A stretch of 64,000 nucleotides of DNA from Tunturiibacter gelidiferens (lineage in GTDB: Bacteria; Acidobacteriota; Terriglobia; Terriglobales; Acidobacteriaceae). Positions 44,188 through 53,910 of this stretch are shown here, piece after piece (positions within the stretch are counted from its first letter, which is position 1; every line of letters starts with the position of its first letter). The position numbers and the translations under genes are program-made. The stretch spans positions 248,001 to 312,000 of the forward strand of contig NZ_JACHEB010000003.1 in the NCBI RefSeq assembly GCF_014201335.1. Reading direction: 5' to 3'. A model generated the notes under the pieces. The model searched no databases. It was not told the origin of the DNA and saw only the letters and a program-made list of their open reading frames with translations.

Positions 44188-47100
44188 ATGACTCAGTCAA
44201 AATGCAAAGGTCTGGCGCGCGTGAGTTCGATGTGTACTTCAAGCGGATCAAGTGGCATATCAGGAAGCAACATCGGCCTTGCGATGAAATGGCTAGCTCT
44301 TGTCACGGTGTTGCTCGTCGCAGGTAGCCTGTCCGCACAGGTAAACTCAGCGACCCTGCACGGTTTTGTCACTGATCCAACGGGCGCGGCGATCCCGGGA
44401 GTTACCATTACCGTGACCAATACCGATAGCGGCGCCGAGCGAGTCAGCCAGACCGACCGCGATGGTCAATACACCATTCCCTCCCTCCAGCCAGGCAAGT
44501 ATGTCGTCGTCGCGGCATCGAAGGGCTTTAGCGCAGTACGGCAGCAGAACTTGGTGCTGGAGGTCGGCCAGGTAGCAAGCCTTGACCTATCACTGGCGAT
44601 AGGAAATGCATCGGAGACCGTCACCGTCGAGACTACGACGAATTCGCTCGTGGACACAGAGACCACGCTGGGCAATGTGATTTCGGAGAAGGAGGTTCAA
44701 GACCTTCCTTTGAACGGGCGGCAGTTCTCACAACTCCTGGCTCTCTCGCCTGGTGTTGTCCCCATCGATAACTCGCAGAACGCTGGTAAGGCGCCCGGCT
44801 TCGGCGCCGGCGCGATCAGCCCCAGCGTTAACGGCCAATCCAATCGCAGTAACACATTCTTCGTGGATGGGATCATCGACTCTGACCCCTTCTTTGGCGG
44901 CTTTTCGTTCAGCCCGTCGATTGACGATATCCAGGAGTTCAAGCAGCAGTCTCATACCGACCAAGCAGAGTATGGGCTGTCTACCGGCGCAATCACTAGC
45001 ATCGTGACGCGGCCAGGTGGCAACACGTTTCATGGATCGGCCTTCGAGTTTCTGCGTAACACCGCGCTGAACACACAAAACAAGTTCGCGCTCGTCAAAC
45101 AACCCTACCATCTGAACCAATTTGGTGGGTCGTTCGGAGGTCCCATCCTCAAGAACAAGTTTTTCTTCTTCGCAAACTACGAAGGTGGACGCCAAAGCAT
45201 CGCAGGGCAAAACTTTTACACGGTGCCTTCCGTAGCGGAGCGTGCCGGGAACTTCCAGGGCACGTTACCAGGCGGCGGTACGGCTACCATCTACGATCCA
45301 TCCACATTCAATCCGACCACGTTTACGGAAACGCCTTTCGCGAACAATACCATTCCCCAAGGTAGTATCGATCCACAGATGCTGGCCTACCTGCAGGCCA
45401 CGTATCCGTTGCCGAACCTTACGCCGACTGCAACGAATGCGAACAACTACACGAACAACATCGGGAATACAGTGGTTGGCGATCAAGGCAATATCCGCCT
45501 TGACTATACTCTTGGACAAAAAGACATCTTCAGCGGACGGTACAGCCAGAATGCTGCGACGATCGCCAACCCGGGAACCCTGAACTCTCAATTTGAGACC
45601 GGCTTCAACGGTAGGAACACCGGTGGAAGCTGGGTGCATACCTACACGCCGACCACGATCAGCGAGATCGTCTTTGCCTACAACAGCCTAAACATTCCCC
45701 AAGCCCAGGTGACTCCCTACAGCCAACCGGCTGTGTTTACCGCCGCTGGACTTGGAGCCGGATGGAATGAAACACCGGGCGCAATCACGGCGCAGATTAT
45801 CCCGAGCATCAGCCTAAATGGCGCTAGCTACACCGGCACAAGCTCCGGCTTTGGTCCTATAGGTCCCTCCGACATCATCCAGGTTACGGGTTCGCTTTCG
45901 AAACAATTAGGCAGTCACTCGCTAAAGTTTGGCGGATCGTTCTACAGGACCGCTCTTTATACGAACTACTCCGGGAACGGTGTCACGTTCTCTAACAAGG
46001 CTACCTGGAATGCGGCTTGCCAATATGCAGGGACTAATCCAACAGCTGCCGCGCAATGCCCAACCTATAATCCGAATGCCGGGAACCTTGGGGGCGGCGG
46101 CGATCCTGTCGCGGCACTGCTGCTAAGCTTACCGATCAGCGGCACTAATGACCTTGGAAACTCCGGTGTCAATCTTCGTCAGCACATTATAGGCTTCTTC
46201 GCGGAAGACACATGGGCGGTGGGCAAGAAGTTGACAATCAACTATGGCCTACGCTGGGACTACAGCCAACCGATCACAGATACCAACAATCGGATCTCTG
46301 CGTATAACATCTATACGCACCAATACTTCATCGCTAAGGGCAATGTGGATATACCTACTACGCCTCTCCCTTCCTATGTTGTGGTGGGTCCGGGCAACAC
46401 CGTCACCAAACCCAACTACACGTACTTCCAGCCGCGTTTAGGGATTGCTTATAAGATTTTGCCACATACCATTGTCCGGGCTGGTGCAGGTCGTGATTTC
46501 GACCTCTTTGGCCTGCCACTCCAGGTGGCGCAACAGTCTCGTGGTGGTTGGCCTTCGGGATACACACAGATCGCCAGTACGCAGAATTTGAATTTCTCGG
46601 GCATCTCGATCAAGTCGAACGGCACTCCGGTATCAGGTGAAAATCCCTTCTCCGGGCCCGGAGTTCTGCCGGCTGCTCCGCTCCCAGCGGGTGGTTTGGG
46701 CTTCCAGGACGCCAAGTGGCAACCTGCCTCGTCGGTACAGTGGAACTTTGTGGTCGAGCAGGACTTCGGCAAGGCTGGTGTTGTAACGCTGGGCTACGTT
46801 GGTTCCCACTCAGAGCATCAGACCCTTGCGAATCCATACAACGTCGCTCTTCCGTCAACCAATCCCGTCCACAACTACCCGGATCAGACTCTCGGATCGC
46901 CTGGAACGGATGAGGCGAGCATTGGAAACCTCAATTACCAGTCGTTCCAAGCCTCCTACCGGGTCAATCTGACGCAATCGTTGGTGCTCAACTCATCTTT
47001 TACGCTCGCGCGAACCTTCGGTCTCGCGGCATGCCTCGGCGACTTCTACCAATCCTGTGTTCAAAACCCAAATAACTTGAAGGCAGACTATGGTCCAACC

Positions 47101-47679
47101 GACTTGGATATTCCCGTCATCTTCTCTCTGAACGCAAGCTATAAGCTACCCTTCGGCAAGGGACAACCGTTCCTGACGAGTGGAGTAGGGAGTGCCATCT
47201 TTGGGGGCTTCCAACTCAACACCATCATCGCAGCACGTAGTGGACAGGTCATCAATCCCACCAATGGAGTCAATACAGATACAGCTAACGTCGGAGGTGG
47301 CCAACAACGAATCAACTTCGTAGGAAACCCGAACAGTGGAGCTCCTCATCAATTGGGTAACTGGTTCAATGCGTCCGCCTTCGCGTTCCCCGCAAACGGT
47401 ACATATGGTACCGCAGGCATCAACTCTCTGCGTGGTCCCGGCTACGTAAGCGATGATCTTTCCCTCTTCCGGGACCTCACACTCCATGAGCGTCTCAAGT
47501 TGGAACTTCGCCTTGAAGCGTTCGACTTGTTCAACCATCCCAATCTGGGCCAGCCTAACGTTGGGTTACCGCTCGCTGCGTTCGGACAGGGAAGCTTCAA
47601 TACGATCACCAGCACGGTACCCACGTCGGGGCCGGGATCAAACAGAGTGGCTCAGGTCGCTGCCAAGATCCTGTTCTGA
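44188..47679 (+). CDS. Oar-type TonB-dependent receptor
   Basis: 1163 residues. GGGAGAG before the ATG at 44188 supports this start, although the signal peptide (MKWLALVTVLLVAGSLSAQ) begins only at residue 33; an internal start at 44284 is possible. A carboxypeptidase-regulatory-like domain lies at about 53-135 (LHGFVTDPTGAAIPGVTITV, SLQPGKYVVVAASKGF). The plug region follows (VISEKEVQDLPLNGRQFSQL, later FVDGIIDSDPFFGG and FHGSAFEFLRNTALNTQNKF) and then a barrel to the C-terminal Phe (VAQVAAKILF), a usual outer-membrane signature. It probably imports a glycan or peptide using TonB energy. The ASPIC/UnbV and TPR genes follow on the same strand. Confidence 0.92.
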   Translation: MTQSKCKGLARVSSMCTSSGSSGISGSNIGLAMKWLALVTVLLVAGSLSAQVNSATLHGFVTDPTGAAIPGVTITVTNTDSGAERVSQTDRDGQYTIPSLQPGKYVVVAASKGFSAVRQQNLVLEVGQVASLDLSLAIGNASETVTVETTTNSLVDTETTLGNVISEKEVQDLPLNGRQFSQLLALSPGVVPIDNSQNAGKAPGFGAGAISPSVNGQSNRSNTFFVDGIIDSDPFFGGFSFSPSIDDIQEFKQQSHTDQAEYGLSTGAITSIVTRPGGNTFHGSAFEFLRNTALNTQNKFALVKQPYHLNQFGGSFGGPILKNKFFFFANYEGGRQSIAGQNFYTVPSVAERAGNFQGTLPGGGTATIYDPSTFNPTTFTETPFANNTIPQGSIDPQMLAYLQATYPLPNLTPTATNANNYTNNIGNTVVGDQGNIRLDYTLGQKDIFSGRYSQNAATIANPGTLNSQFETGFNGRNTGGSWVHTYTPTTISEIVFAYNSLNIPQAQVTPYSQPAVFTAAGLGAGWNETPGAITAQIIPSISLNGASYTGTSSGFGPIGPSDIIQVTGSLSKQLGSHSLKFGGSFYRTALYTNYSGNGVTFSNKATWNAACQYAGTNPTAAAQCPTYNPNAGNLGGGGDPVAALLLSLPISGTNDLGNSGVNLRQHIIGFFAEDTWAVGKKLTINYGLRWDYSQPITDTNNRISAYNIYTHQYFIAKGNVDIPTTPLPSYVVVGPGNTVTKPNYTYFQPRLGIAYKILPHTIVRAGAGRDFDLFGLPLQVAQQSRGGWPSGYTQIASTQNLNFSGISIKSNGTPVSGENPFSGPGVLPAAPLPAGGLGFQDAKWQPASSVQWNFVVEQDFGKAGVVTLGYVGSHSEHQTLANPYNVALPSTNPVHNYPDQTLGSPGTDEASIGNLNYQSFQASYRVNLTQSLVLNSSFTLARTFGLAACLGDFYQSCVQNPNNLKADYGPTDLDIPVIFSLNASYKLPFGKGQPFLTSGVGSAIFGGFQLNTIIAARSGQVINPTNGVNTDTANVGGGQQRINFVGNPNSGAPHQLGNWFNASAFAFPANGTYGTAGINSLRGPGYVSDDLSLFRDLTLHERLKLELRLEAFDLFNHPNLGQPNVGLPLAAFGQGSFNTITSTVPTSGPGSNRVAQVAAKILF

Positions 47680-47680
47680 T

Positions 47681-47703
47681 GCGGGCTTCCGTCTTAGGCC
47701 CGC
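47681..47703 (+). terminator. Hairpin directly after the receptor stop
   Basis: GCGGGC (47681-47686) pairs with GCCCGC (47698-47703) across 11 bases, starting 2 bases after the stop. No T-run follows, so termination would be partial or factor-assisted. The next 306 bases (to 48009) hold no recognisable gene. Confidence 0.4.
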
Positions 47704-48009
47704 TACAGGATGCGCAAGTCTTTCCTTGGTCGTTACGCTACCGTTGGTTTGCTTATCTGTGAGACGCTGGATGTTCAGTGGGAGATTTGACTTCGGAAAG
47801 GGGCAGGCCGACGTGCTTCGTTCGTTAATCGAATGAGAGGTGAGCCTGGAAGACGGAAGTCTCACAGCAACTCGTCCCCCTGGATGACCTCACACTCGGG
47901 AAGCTTCAGTCCTGAAGGAATGTCACGATGTATGCCTGTGACACTAACTGGTTTTCGCCAGTTCTTTCGATTGTAAGCAAGCCCTCAATTTCTCTCGAGC
48001 GAACCGCAC

Positions 48010-51000
48010 ATGGATTGGCCAGACGACAACAGAGTTCTCCCCCGACCGAACCTTGAGCCCGTGCCGGTGTCGCCACACCGCATCTCTCGCAGGACCTTGC
48101 TACGTACTGGCTCAGCCTGCGCCACTCTACAAGCGCTCAGCACTCGCGGGGGTCTCCTTGCAGCGGCCCAGGCTCCACGCTATTCCTCTGAGTCACAACC
48201 CTCTCCGCTGATGCCGCCAAAGTGCCTGGTCGGCTCACGCGTGTCGTATCCTCCCTTGCTGGAGCGTTTTATTCAGAAACTGAATCCCGCAAGCGACGTG
48301 TTCCCCTCCGAAGTCTACGTAGCCACGATCAACAAAACGCTAAAGCGTTGGAGCCAGTTTCTCTGCAACGCCCCTCTCCGAGGAGACGCGATCCGTGAAA
48401 ACGCTTCCCCAAAGATTATCGGCAGCTTCCTCAAGCCCTTAAGCACGTCTCCGCTGCGAACCACAGGAGTTCTTCGTGTCGAACGCTGTACGTTTTCGGA
48501 CGAACTAGTAGCCGCTAACGCTTTCTTACAAGGTTGGGCATCGTGGCTTGCCCCTTTCGCCTCGATCGACGTAGCCGAGTTCGAGATCTTCGGAATACGT
48601 ATTCTCAGCGACTCCCCCCTCAAGGTGGAGACGGAGATAAGTTACAACGTTGTCGGCCGGGCTACCGACGACGCCCGCGAGCAGCGCGTCGGCACATGGG
48701 TGCTGTCTTGGAGTCGGAAGGTGCCGGGTGAAGAGGATGTGTGGACCGTCGAACAATGGGTCGCCCATACGGAACTCCGCAGCCGGCTCACCGGACCAGG
48801 CTTCACCGACGTTACCTCGGAATGGATTGTTCCGAATTCTGCGGGCATGGCACAACTGAACCCCGGCATCGATCTTTGGCGGGGCGTCATCGACGGAGCC
48901 AGCGGAATTGATGTGTACGGGAACCACGGCGTCGCCGTGGGCGACATCGACGGCAGCGGATTTGATAGCTTCTATGTCTGCCAACCTTCGGGATTGCCCA
49001 ATCGTCTTTATCGCAATCGCGGCAGCGCAAACTTTGAAGATATTACGGAGCACTCCGGAACCGGCATCCTCGACGGAACCGCATCGGCATTGTTTGTGGA
49101 CTTCCTCAACCGCGGAAAGCAGGATCTGCTGGTAGTGCGCAGCAGTGGTCCCTTGCTCTTCCTCAATCAAGGGGACGGCCGTTTTTTGCCGCGTCCAGAC
49201 GCTTTTCACTTTGCCCGTCCCCCGCAAGGGACGTTCACTAGCGCCGCGGCGGCCGACTACAACGGCGATGGTCTGCTCGATGTCTATTTCTGCGTTTACA
49301 GCTACTATCAGGGTCTGAGTCAATACTCTTTTCCTTCGCCATTCTATGACGCTCAGAATGGGCCTCCCAATTTTCTCTTCCGTAATCGAGGCGACGGAAC
49401 GTTTGAGGATTTGACCGCAGCCAGCGGCATGGACAGTAACAATAATCGCTTCAGTTTCGCGGCTGCATGGTGCGACCGCAACAACAACGGCCATCCCGAT
49501 CTCTATGTAGCGAACGATTTCGGCAGAAAAAATCTTTACCGCAATAACGGGGACGGAACGTTCACCGATGTCGCCCACGAAGCAGGCGTGGAAGACTACG
49601 GGCCGGGCATGAGCGCGTGCTGGCTCGACTATGACAATGACGGTCTTCAGGATGTCTATGTCGCGAACATGTGGCTCGCCGAAGGCAAGCGTATTACTGC
49701 TGACGAGCATTTTCTGCCCGAGGTCGATCCTGCGATACGCAAGATCTACCAGAAGCACAATGCCGGCAACTCGTTGTACCGCAACAAGGGCGACGGAACC
49801 TTCGAGGACAAATCAGCCGCGGGCGGTACCCTGATGGGCGGTTGGTCCTGGTCAAGTGACACTTGGGACTTTGACCACGACGGCTATCCTGATCTTTACG
49901 TAGCCAACGGTTTCGTCTCAGGCGAGGACCGCGATGACCTCCAAGGCTTCTTTTGGCGTCAGGTTGTGCAGTGCTCCGCTGTACTCGCGGAGGGCTCGCC
50001 TGACTACGAACTCGCGTGGAACGCCGTCAACGAATTGGTCCGATCCGACTATAGCTGGGCCGGATATCAGCGCAATGTATTCTTCCTCAATAACCGCGAT
50101 CGCACCTTTTCCGAAGTGGGCGGCGCGCTTGGCCTGGACTTGATCGATGATAGCCGCGCCTTCGCACTCAGTGACTTCAATCATGACGGACGTCTCGAAT
50201 TTGTCCTCAAGAACCGAACCGGTCCGCAGCTTCGCATCCTGCGCAACGATCTAGGGGAGATCGGAAACTCCATTGCCTTTCGACTCACCGGACACACCAG
50301 CAACCGTGACGCCATCGGCACAGTCATCACGATTGAGGCTGGTGCGATCCGCCAGAGCAAGTTTCTGTCCGCAGGTTCCGGTTTTGCTTCGCAACATACC
50401 AAGGAGTTGTTTTTCGGACTTGGATCGGCGACCGGTCCCATTTCCATCTCTGTACGATGGCCGACCGGGAAGGTTCAACACTTCACAGATCTTCCTGCCA
50501 ACCATCGCGTGGAAATTGAAGAAGGGAAGCCGGACTTTCATTCGCGGCCCTTCGAAAGTCGGATCGCTCCGGCCCAGGGACCAGGGGAAAGCAAAGTCTC
50601 TGCCTCCGTGCCGAAGAGCACATGGCTGATCGAGCCACTCATTGGACCCAGCCTGGCGCTTCCCGACCTAAGCGGCCAGCATCAACAACTCAGCGCCCTG
50701 CGTGGATCTCCAGTCCTGATCAGCTTCTTCCGCCTTGATTGCGGGGAGAGCCGGCGTCAGCTCGAAATGTTGCAGCACGGGGCGGCCGACCTGGCCGCTT
50801 CCGGGATCTCCGTTCGAGCTGTTGCTTTGAAGGCCGTTGTTGACTTGGCCGAAATCAAAGACTTTGCCAAATCAGCGCGCATCTCCTTCCCTATCCTGCT
50901 GTCCGACGACCGCACATCTACCGCATGGAACATTCAGTATCGCTACCTCTTCGATCGGCGTCGCGACATCGAGCCACCGACAACGTTGTTGCTGGACGCG

Positions 51001-51897
51001 ACCGGATCCATCATCTGCATCTATCACGATCTAGTAGATACAAAGAGTATCGTGCACGACTGGACGTCCGCACCCACGACCCCAGAACAACGGTTCGCCC
51101 GCGCCATGCCCTTTGCCGGGCCCTACTACGGCAATGCTATTCGACGGGACTACTTCACATTCGGCGTCGCTTTCATTGAGTATGGGTACACGGACGAGGC
51201 ACAAGCTGCCTTCAAACGTGTCATTGAAATAGATCCTGGCTACGCCAACGCTTGGTTTAATCTGGGCACCATCTACCTCAATAACAAACAATACGACGAT
51301 GCTAGAAGGTGCCTCAAAGAGACGCTCCGGCTCAGCCCATCCGACGCAGATGCGTGGAACAATCTGGGACTGATCTCCGGCGAAGAGGGCAAGTACGATG
51401 AAGCCTTGGAAGAGTTTCGTAGTGCGGCTCGTGCGAACCCTAACTATGAACTGGCTGTACAAAACATGCTGCGAATCTACCAGTTCAAGAACCTTCCTGC
51501 GGAGGCGCAAAAGGCGATGGAAGAGCTCATCGCTCTCGCCCCGCAAAACTCCGGCCTGCATCTTGGACTGGCCATGACTCTCGTCGCGCAAAACTCCATG
51601 CCGCCCGCTATCGAGCAACTGCAGACGGCAATCCGTCTCAAGCCGAACAACACTGAGGCGCGCAACAATCTCGGCGCCGTCTTCATGCGCATTGGCCGTA
51701 ATCGTGAAGCTCTGGATCAATTCGAGGAGTGCCGCAGGCTTGCACCGGACTTCGACAGGCCGTACATCAATTCGGCGCTTGCCTACCGCGCCAGCGGACA
51801 GTCCACGAAGGCAAACGAAGTGTTGCAGGAGTTTCTTATCCGGCACCCTGACAACACCGATGTTCGTAACTTGCTCGAAAAGCAGGAGGCCCAGTGA
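48010..51897 (+). CDS. FG-GAP/ASPIC-UnbV protein fused to thioredoxin-like and TPR domains
   Basis: 1295 residues with a twin-arginine-like signal (ISRRTLLRTGSACATLQALS). An NTF2-like segment lies near 165-265. FG-GAP/VCBS calcium-binding repeats run from about 304 to 737 (GVAVGDIDGSGFDSFYV, AADYNGDGLLDVYFC, CWLDYDNDGLQDVYVANMW, WDFDHDGYPDLYVANGF). The ASPIC/UnbV domain follows near 753-838 (TGHTSNRDAIGTVITIEAGA, then VRWPTGKVQHF). Next is an AhpC/TSA-like thioredoxin fold (about 877-1030) whose usual CxxC is reduced to one Cys (FFRLDCGESRRQL). Four or more TPRs close the protein (about 1055-1290). It is exported. The role is unknown; such proteins often accompany receptors in acidobacteria. 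It overlaps the next gene by 4 bases. Confidence 0.88.
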   Translation: MDWPDDNRVLPRPNLEPVPVSPHRISRRTLLRTGSACATLQALSTRGGLLAAAQAPRYSSESQPSPLMPPKCLVGSRVSYPPLLERFIQKLNPASDVFPSEVYVATINKTLKRWSQFLCNAPLRGDAIRENASPKIIGSFLKPLSTSPLRTTGVLRVERCTFSDELVAANAFLQGWASWLAPFASIDVAEFEIFGIRILSDSPLKVETEISYNVVGRATDDAREQRVGTWVLSWSRKVPGEEDVWTVEQWVAHTELRSRLTGPGFTDVTSEWIVPNSAGMAQLNPGIDLWRGVIDGASGIDVYGNHGVAVGDIDGSGFDSFYVCQPSGLPNRLYRNRGSANFEDITEHSGTGILDGTASALFVDFLNRGKQDLLVVRSSGPLLFLNQGDGRFLPRPDAFHFARPPQGTFTSAAAADYNGDGLLDVYFCVYSYYQGLSQYSFPSPFYDAQNGPPNFLFRNRGDGTFEDLTAASGMDSNNNRFSFAAAWCDRNNNGHPDLYVANDFGRKNLYRNNGDGTFTDVAHEAGVEDYGPGMSACWLDYDNDGLQDVYVANMWLAEGKRITADEHFLPEVDPAIRKIYQKHNAGNSLYRNKGDGTFEDKSAAGGTLMGGWSWSSDTWDFDHDGYPDLYVANGFVSGEDRDDLQGFFWRQVVQCSAVLAEGSPDYELAWNAVNELVRSDYSWAGYQRNVFFLNNRDRTFSEVGGALGLDLIDDSRAFALSDFNHDGRLEFVLKNRTGPQLRILRNDLGEIGNSIAFRLTGHTSNRDAIGTVITIEAGAIRQSKFLSAGSGFASQHTKELFFGLGSATGPISISVRWPTGKVQHFTDLPANHRVEIEEGKPDFHSRPFESRIAPAQGPGESKVSASVPKSTWLIEPLIGPSLALPDLSGQHQQLSALRGSPVLISFFRLDCGESRRQLEMLQHGAADLAASGISVRAVALKAVVDLAEIKDFAKSARISFPILLSDDRTSTAWNIQYRYLFDRRRDIEPPTTLLLDATGSIICIYHDLVDTKSIVHDWTSAPTTPEQRFARAMPFAGPYYGNAIRRDYFTFGVAFIEYGYTDEAQAAFKRVIEIDPGYANAWFNLGTIYLNNKQYDDARRCLKETLRLSPSDADAWNNLGLISGEEGKYDEALEEFRSAARANPNYELAVQNMLRIYQFKNLPAEAQKAMEELIALAPQNSGLHLGLAMTLVAQNSMPPAIEQLQTAIRLKPNNTEARNNLGAVFMRIGRNREALDQFEECRRLAPDFDRPYINSALAYRASGQSTKANEVLQEFLIRHPDNTDVRNLLEKQEAQ

Positions 51898-53516
51898 CTT
51901 TGCCGAGCCGATTGGCCTTGGGCCGCTGCGTGCTTCCCGTGCTTCTACTGTTGAGCCTCAACGAGGTAAGCGCGCAGACATCCGGCAGCATCTCCGGTTC
52001 CGTACGAGATTCGAGTGGTTCTATGCTGCCCGGCATTTCGTTGACACTTTCCGAAAGCGGGTCCGCCACCTCTTCGATCCATACCACCACTGATAAACTC
52101 GGCGCGTTCCACTTCGATCATATTGCGCTGGGCAGCTATCGACTCTCAACCGATCAGCCTGGAGACACCATTGCTCTGAATACACCGGTCGTACTGTCGG
52201 CCGAGACTCCTGCACTGCATCGCGACCTCACCCTTACCAGCGCGAGCGATTCCCCGAAAAAGCCGCCGCCGGCACTGCAACTGCAAGCCGCGGGGATTCG
52301 TGGCTATATCGATCCCGGGGGGTACTCGGCGCCCGCGGGCGCAGCGGCGGCCTCCAAACTCATTCAAGGCGCAGCCGATCTCAACCGCCCAAGCAATGAC
52401 GCAGACCAGGATATTGATGCTGCGTGTTCGCATGAGACCACGTTACTTAAGGCCGTTTTAGATCGCCCTAACAATACCGCCGTCCATCGGCGACTCGGCC
52501 AGTATTACCTCGCCCAGCATCAGTCGGAGAAGGCTCTCGCGGAGCTCCAGCGTGCACGGATACTGGACGAGCACGATCCGGAGACACTCGTATCTCTTGC
52601 AGTAACTCTGCTACAAATGAGGCAGTTTGCAAAGGCGCACGATCTACTTGTGGCGAATGCATCAGGCGCGGATCAGGCGGAGATCCATCGCCTGTTGGCT
52701 CGTTCCGATGAGGGAGTGGGCGCCTTTCAGCAAGCCTCTCTTGAATATCAAGCTGCTGCCGCTCTTGAACCGACCGAAGCAGATTTCTACGGTGCAGGAT
52801 ATGAGCTCATCCTGGCCGGGTCTGCCGCTGCTGCCGTGAAGGTCTTCGATGCGGGGACCGCGCGCTATCCGGGATCTATCACGCTCCTTCTGGGCATGGG
52901 AACGGCAGACTTTCTGTTGGGCCAGAGCGCCGAGGCGACGCGCATCTTCCTGCGCTGCGCTACCCTCCATCCTGACGATTCACGGCTCTACCCGTTCTTG
53001 TCAGCGAGTTTCACCATATCGGGCACAGATCCGGATGCTGTCGAGTCCACTTTTGCCCGCTACTATCAGCTCCACCCGCAGGATGCCAACGCTGCGTACT
53101 TCTACGCGCTGATGCTTGTGCACAGGAACTCAGCCGACACCAATAGAGCTTCCGTCGATGCTGAAACTCTCTTCAAGCGGGCGATTCGACTAGAGCCCCT
53201 CTTTGCCAAGGCTCATCTTCAACTCGGCAACGTCTATTTGGATGCCCGTGATTACACCCGTGCAGCCGAAGAATTTGCGACGGCACTTCGTCTTGATCCC
53301 GGACTTTGGGAGACGCGCTACAAGCTTTCGGCAGCCTACAAACGAACTGGACAGCCCGCGCTCGCGGATCAGCAAATGCGATTATTTCTTGCGAAGAAAA
53401 GCCAGAATGCCTCGGAAGATCAAGCTTCTGGGCCACAACTAGAGGAGTTCCTCTCGGTGTTCGCAAAGCCGAACCCCAAACCTAACCCGAACGCCGCATG
53501 CGCGGTGCGAAACTAA
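51894..53516 (+). CDS. Secreted TPR protein with carboxypeptidase-regulatory-like domain
   Basis: 540 residues from a GTG at 51894 that overlaps the previous stop (GTGA), indicating translational coupling. Signal peptide at about 1-28 (VLPVLLLLSLNEVSAQ). Residues 30-115 form a regulatory-like beta-sandwich (GSISGSVRDSSGSMLPGISL; FDHIALGSYRLSTDQPG), as in the receptors. TPR units follow at about 190-510 (HRRLGQYYLAQHQSEKALAE, AHLQLGNVYLDARDYTRAAE). No catalytic motif is seen. With the receptor and the ASPIC/UnbV gene it forms a three-gene set. Confidence 0.85.
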   Translation: MTLPSRLALGRCVLPVLLLLSLNEVSAQTSGSISGSVRDSSGSMLPGISLTLSESGSATSSIHTTTDKLGAFHFDHIALGSYRLSTDQPGDTIALNTPVVLSAETPALHRDLTLTSASDSPKKPPPALQLQAAGIRGYIDPGGYSAPAGAAAASKLIQGAADLNRPSNDADQDIDAACSHETTLLKAVLDRPNNTAVHRRLGQYYLAQHQSEKALAELQRARILDEHDPETLVSLAVTLLQMRQFAKAHDLLVANASGADQAEIHRLLARSDEGVGAFQQASLEYQAAAALEPTEADFYGAGYELILAGSAAAAVKVFDAGTARYPGSITLLLGMGTADFLLGQSAEATRIFLRCATLHPDDSRLYPFLSASFTISGTDPDAVESTFARYYQLHPQDANAAYFYALMLVHRNSADTNRASVDAETLFKRAIRLEPLFAKAHLQLGNVYLDARDYTRAAEEFATALRLDPGLWETRYKLSAAYKRTGQPALADQQMRLFLAKKSQNASEDQASGPQLEEFLSVFAKPNPKPNPNAACAVRN

Positions 53517-53556
53517 ACACTGTGGGCTCGATGCAACAAACGGGCGAGCGTGCACC

Positions 53557-53601
53557 GACTACGCAGTTGCTAATTGAACGCTTGCACGCGGCTGCGTAGT
53601 C
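53557..53601. other. Inverted repeat in the gap between convergent genes
   Basis: GACTACGCAG (53557-53566) and CTGCGTAGTC (53592-53601), a perfect 10-base pair of arms across 25 bases, follow the TPR gene stop by 40 bases. It could act as a terminator. The rest of the gap (53517-53910) holds only weak frames on both strands and no recognisable gene. Confidence 0.4.
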
Positions 53602-53910
53602 ACACCTAAAGATCACCGACATCTCAGGCCGTTTGATCATGAGTATGGCTGCGAGCGTCATAGGAAGACTGCCATCGGTGGTCATAGATCTCAAACCGGC
53701 GAGCGCGTAGGAAGCAATTCGCCGCTGCGCGACAGACGGCCAAACCAAGCTCCGCAATGAAGCCCCGAAGGAACAGCCAGCACGCTTAAAGATGGAAGGC
53801 GTTAGTTTCGCGGAAAGCATGTTGACATGGGCAGCATCGAGCTGAAGCTGAACAACATCATGACCTCGCCACATCGTTCCACCTTCGCGAAGCCAGACAA
53901 TGCGATCCTC

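Noticed and set aside
48526..49758. Open frame of 410 codons on the minus strand
   Set aside because: It lies antisense to the FG-GAP repeats of the 1295-residue protein; its repetitive Ile/Val-rich sequence is what the reverse of Asp/Asn-rich repeats gives.
53482..53874. Minus-strand frame of 130 codons in the gap before GH42
   Set aside because: No recognised domain; overlaps the end of the TPR gene and an inverted repeat; composition not convincing.
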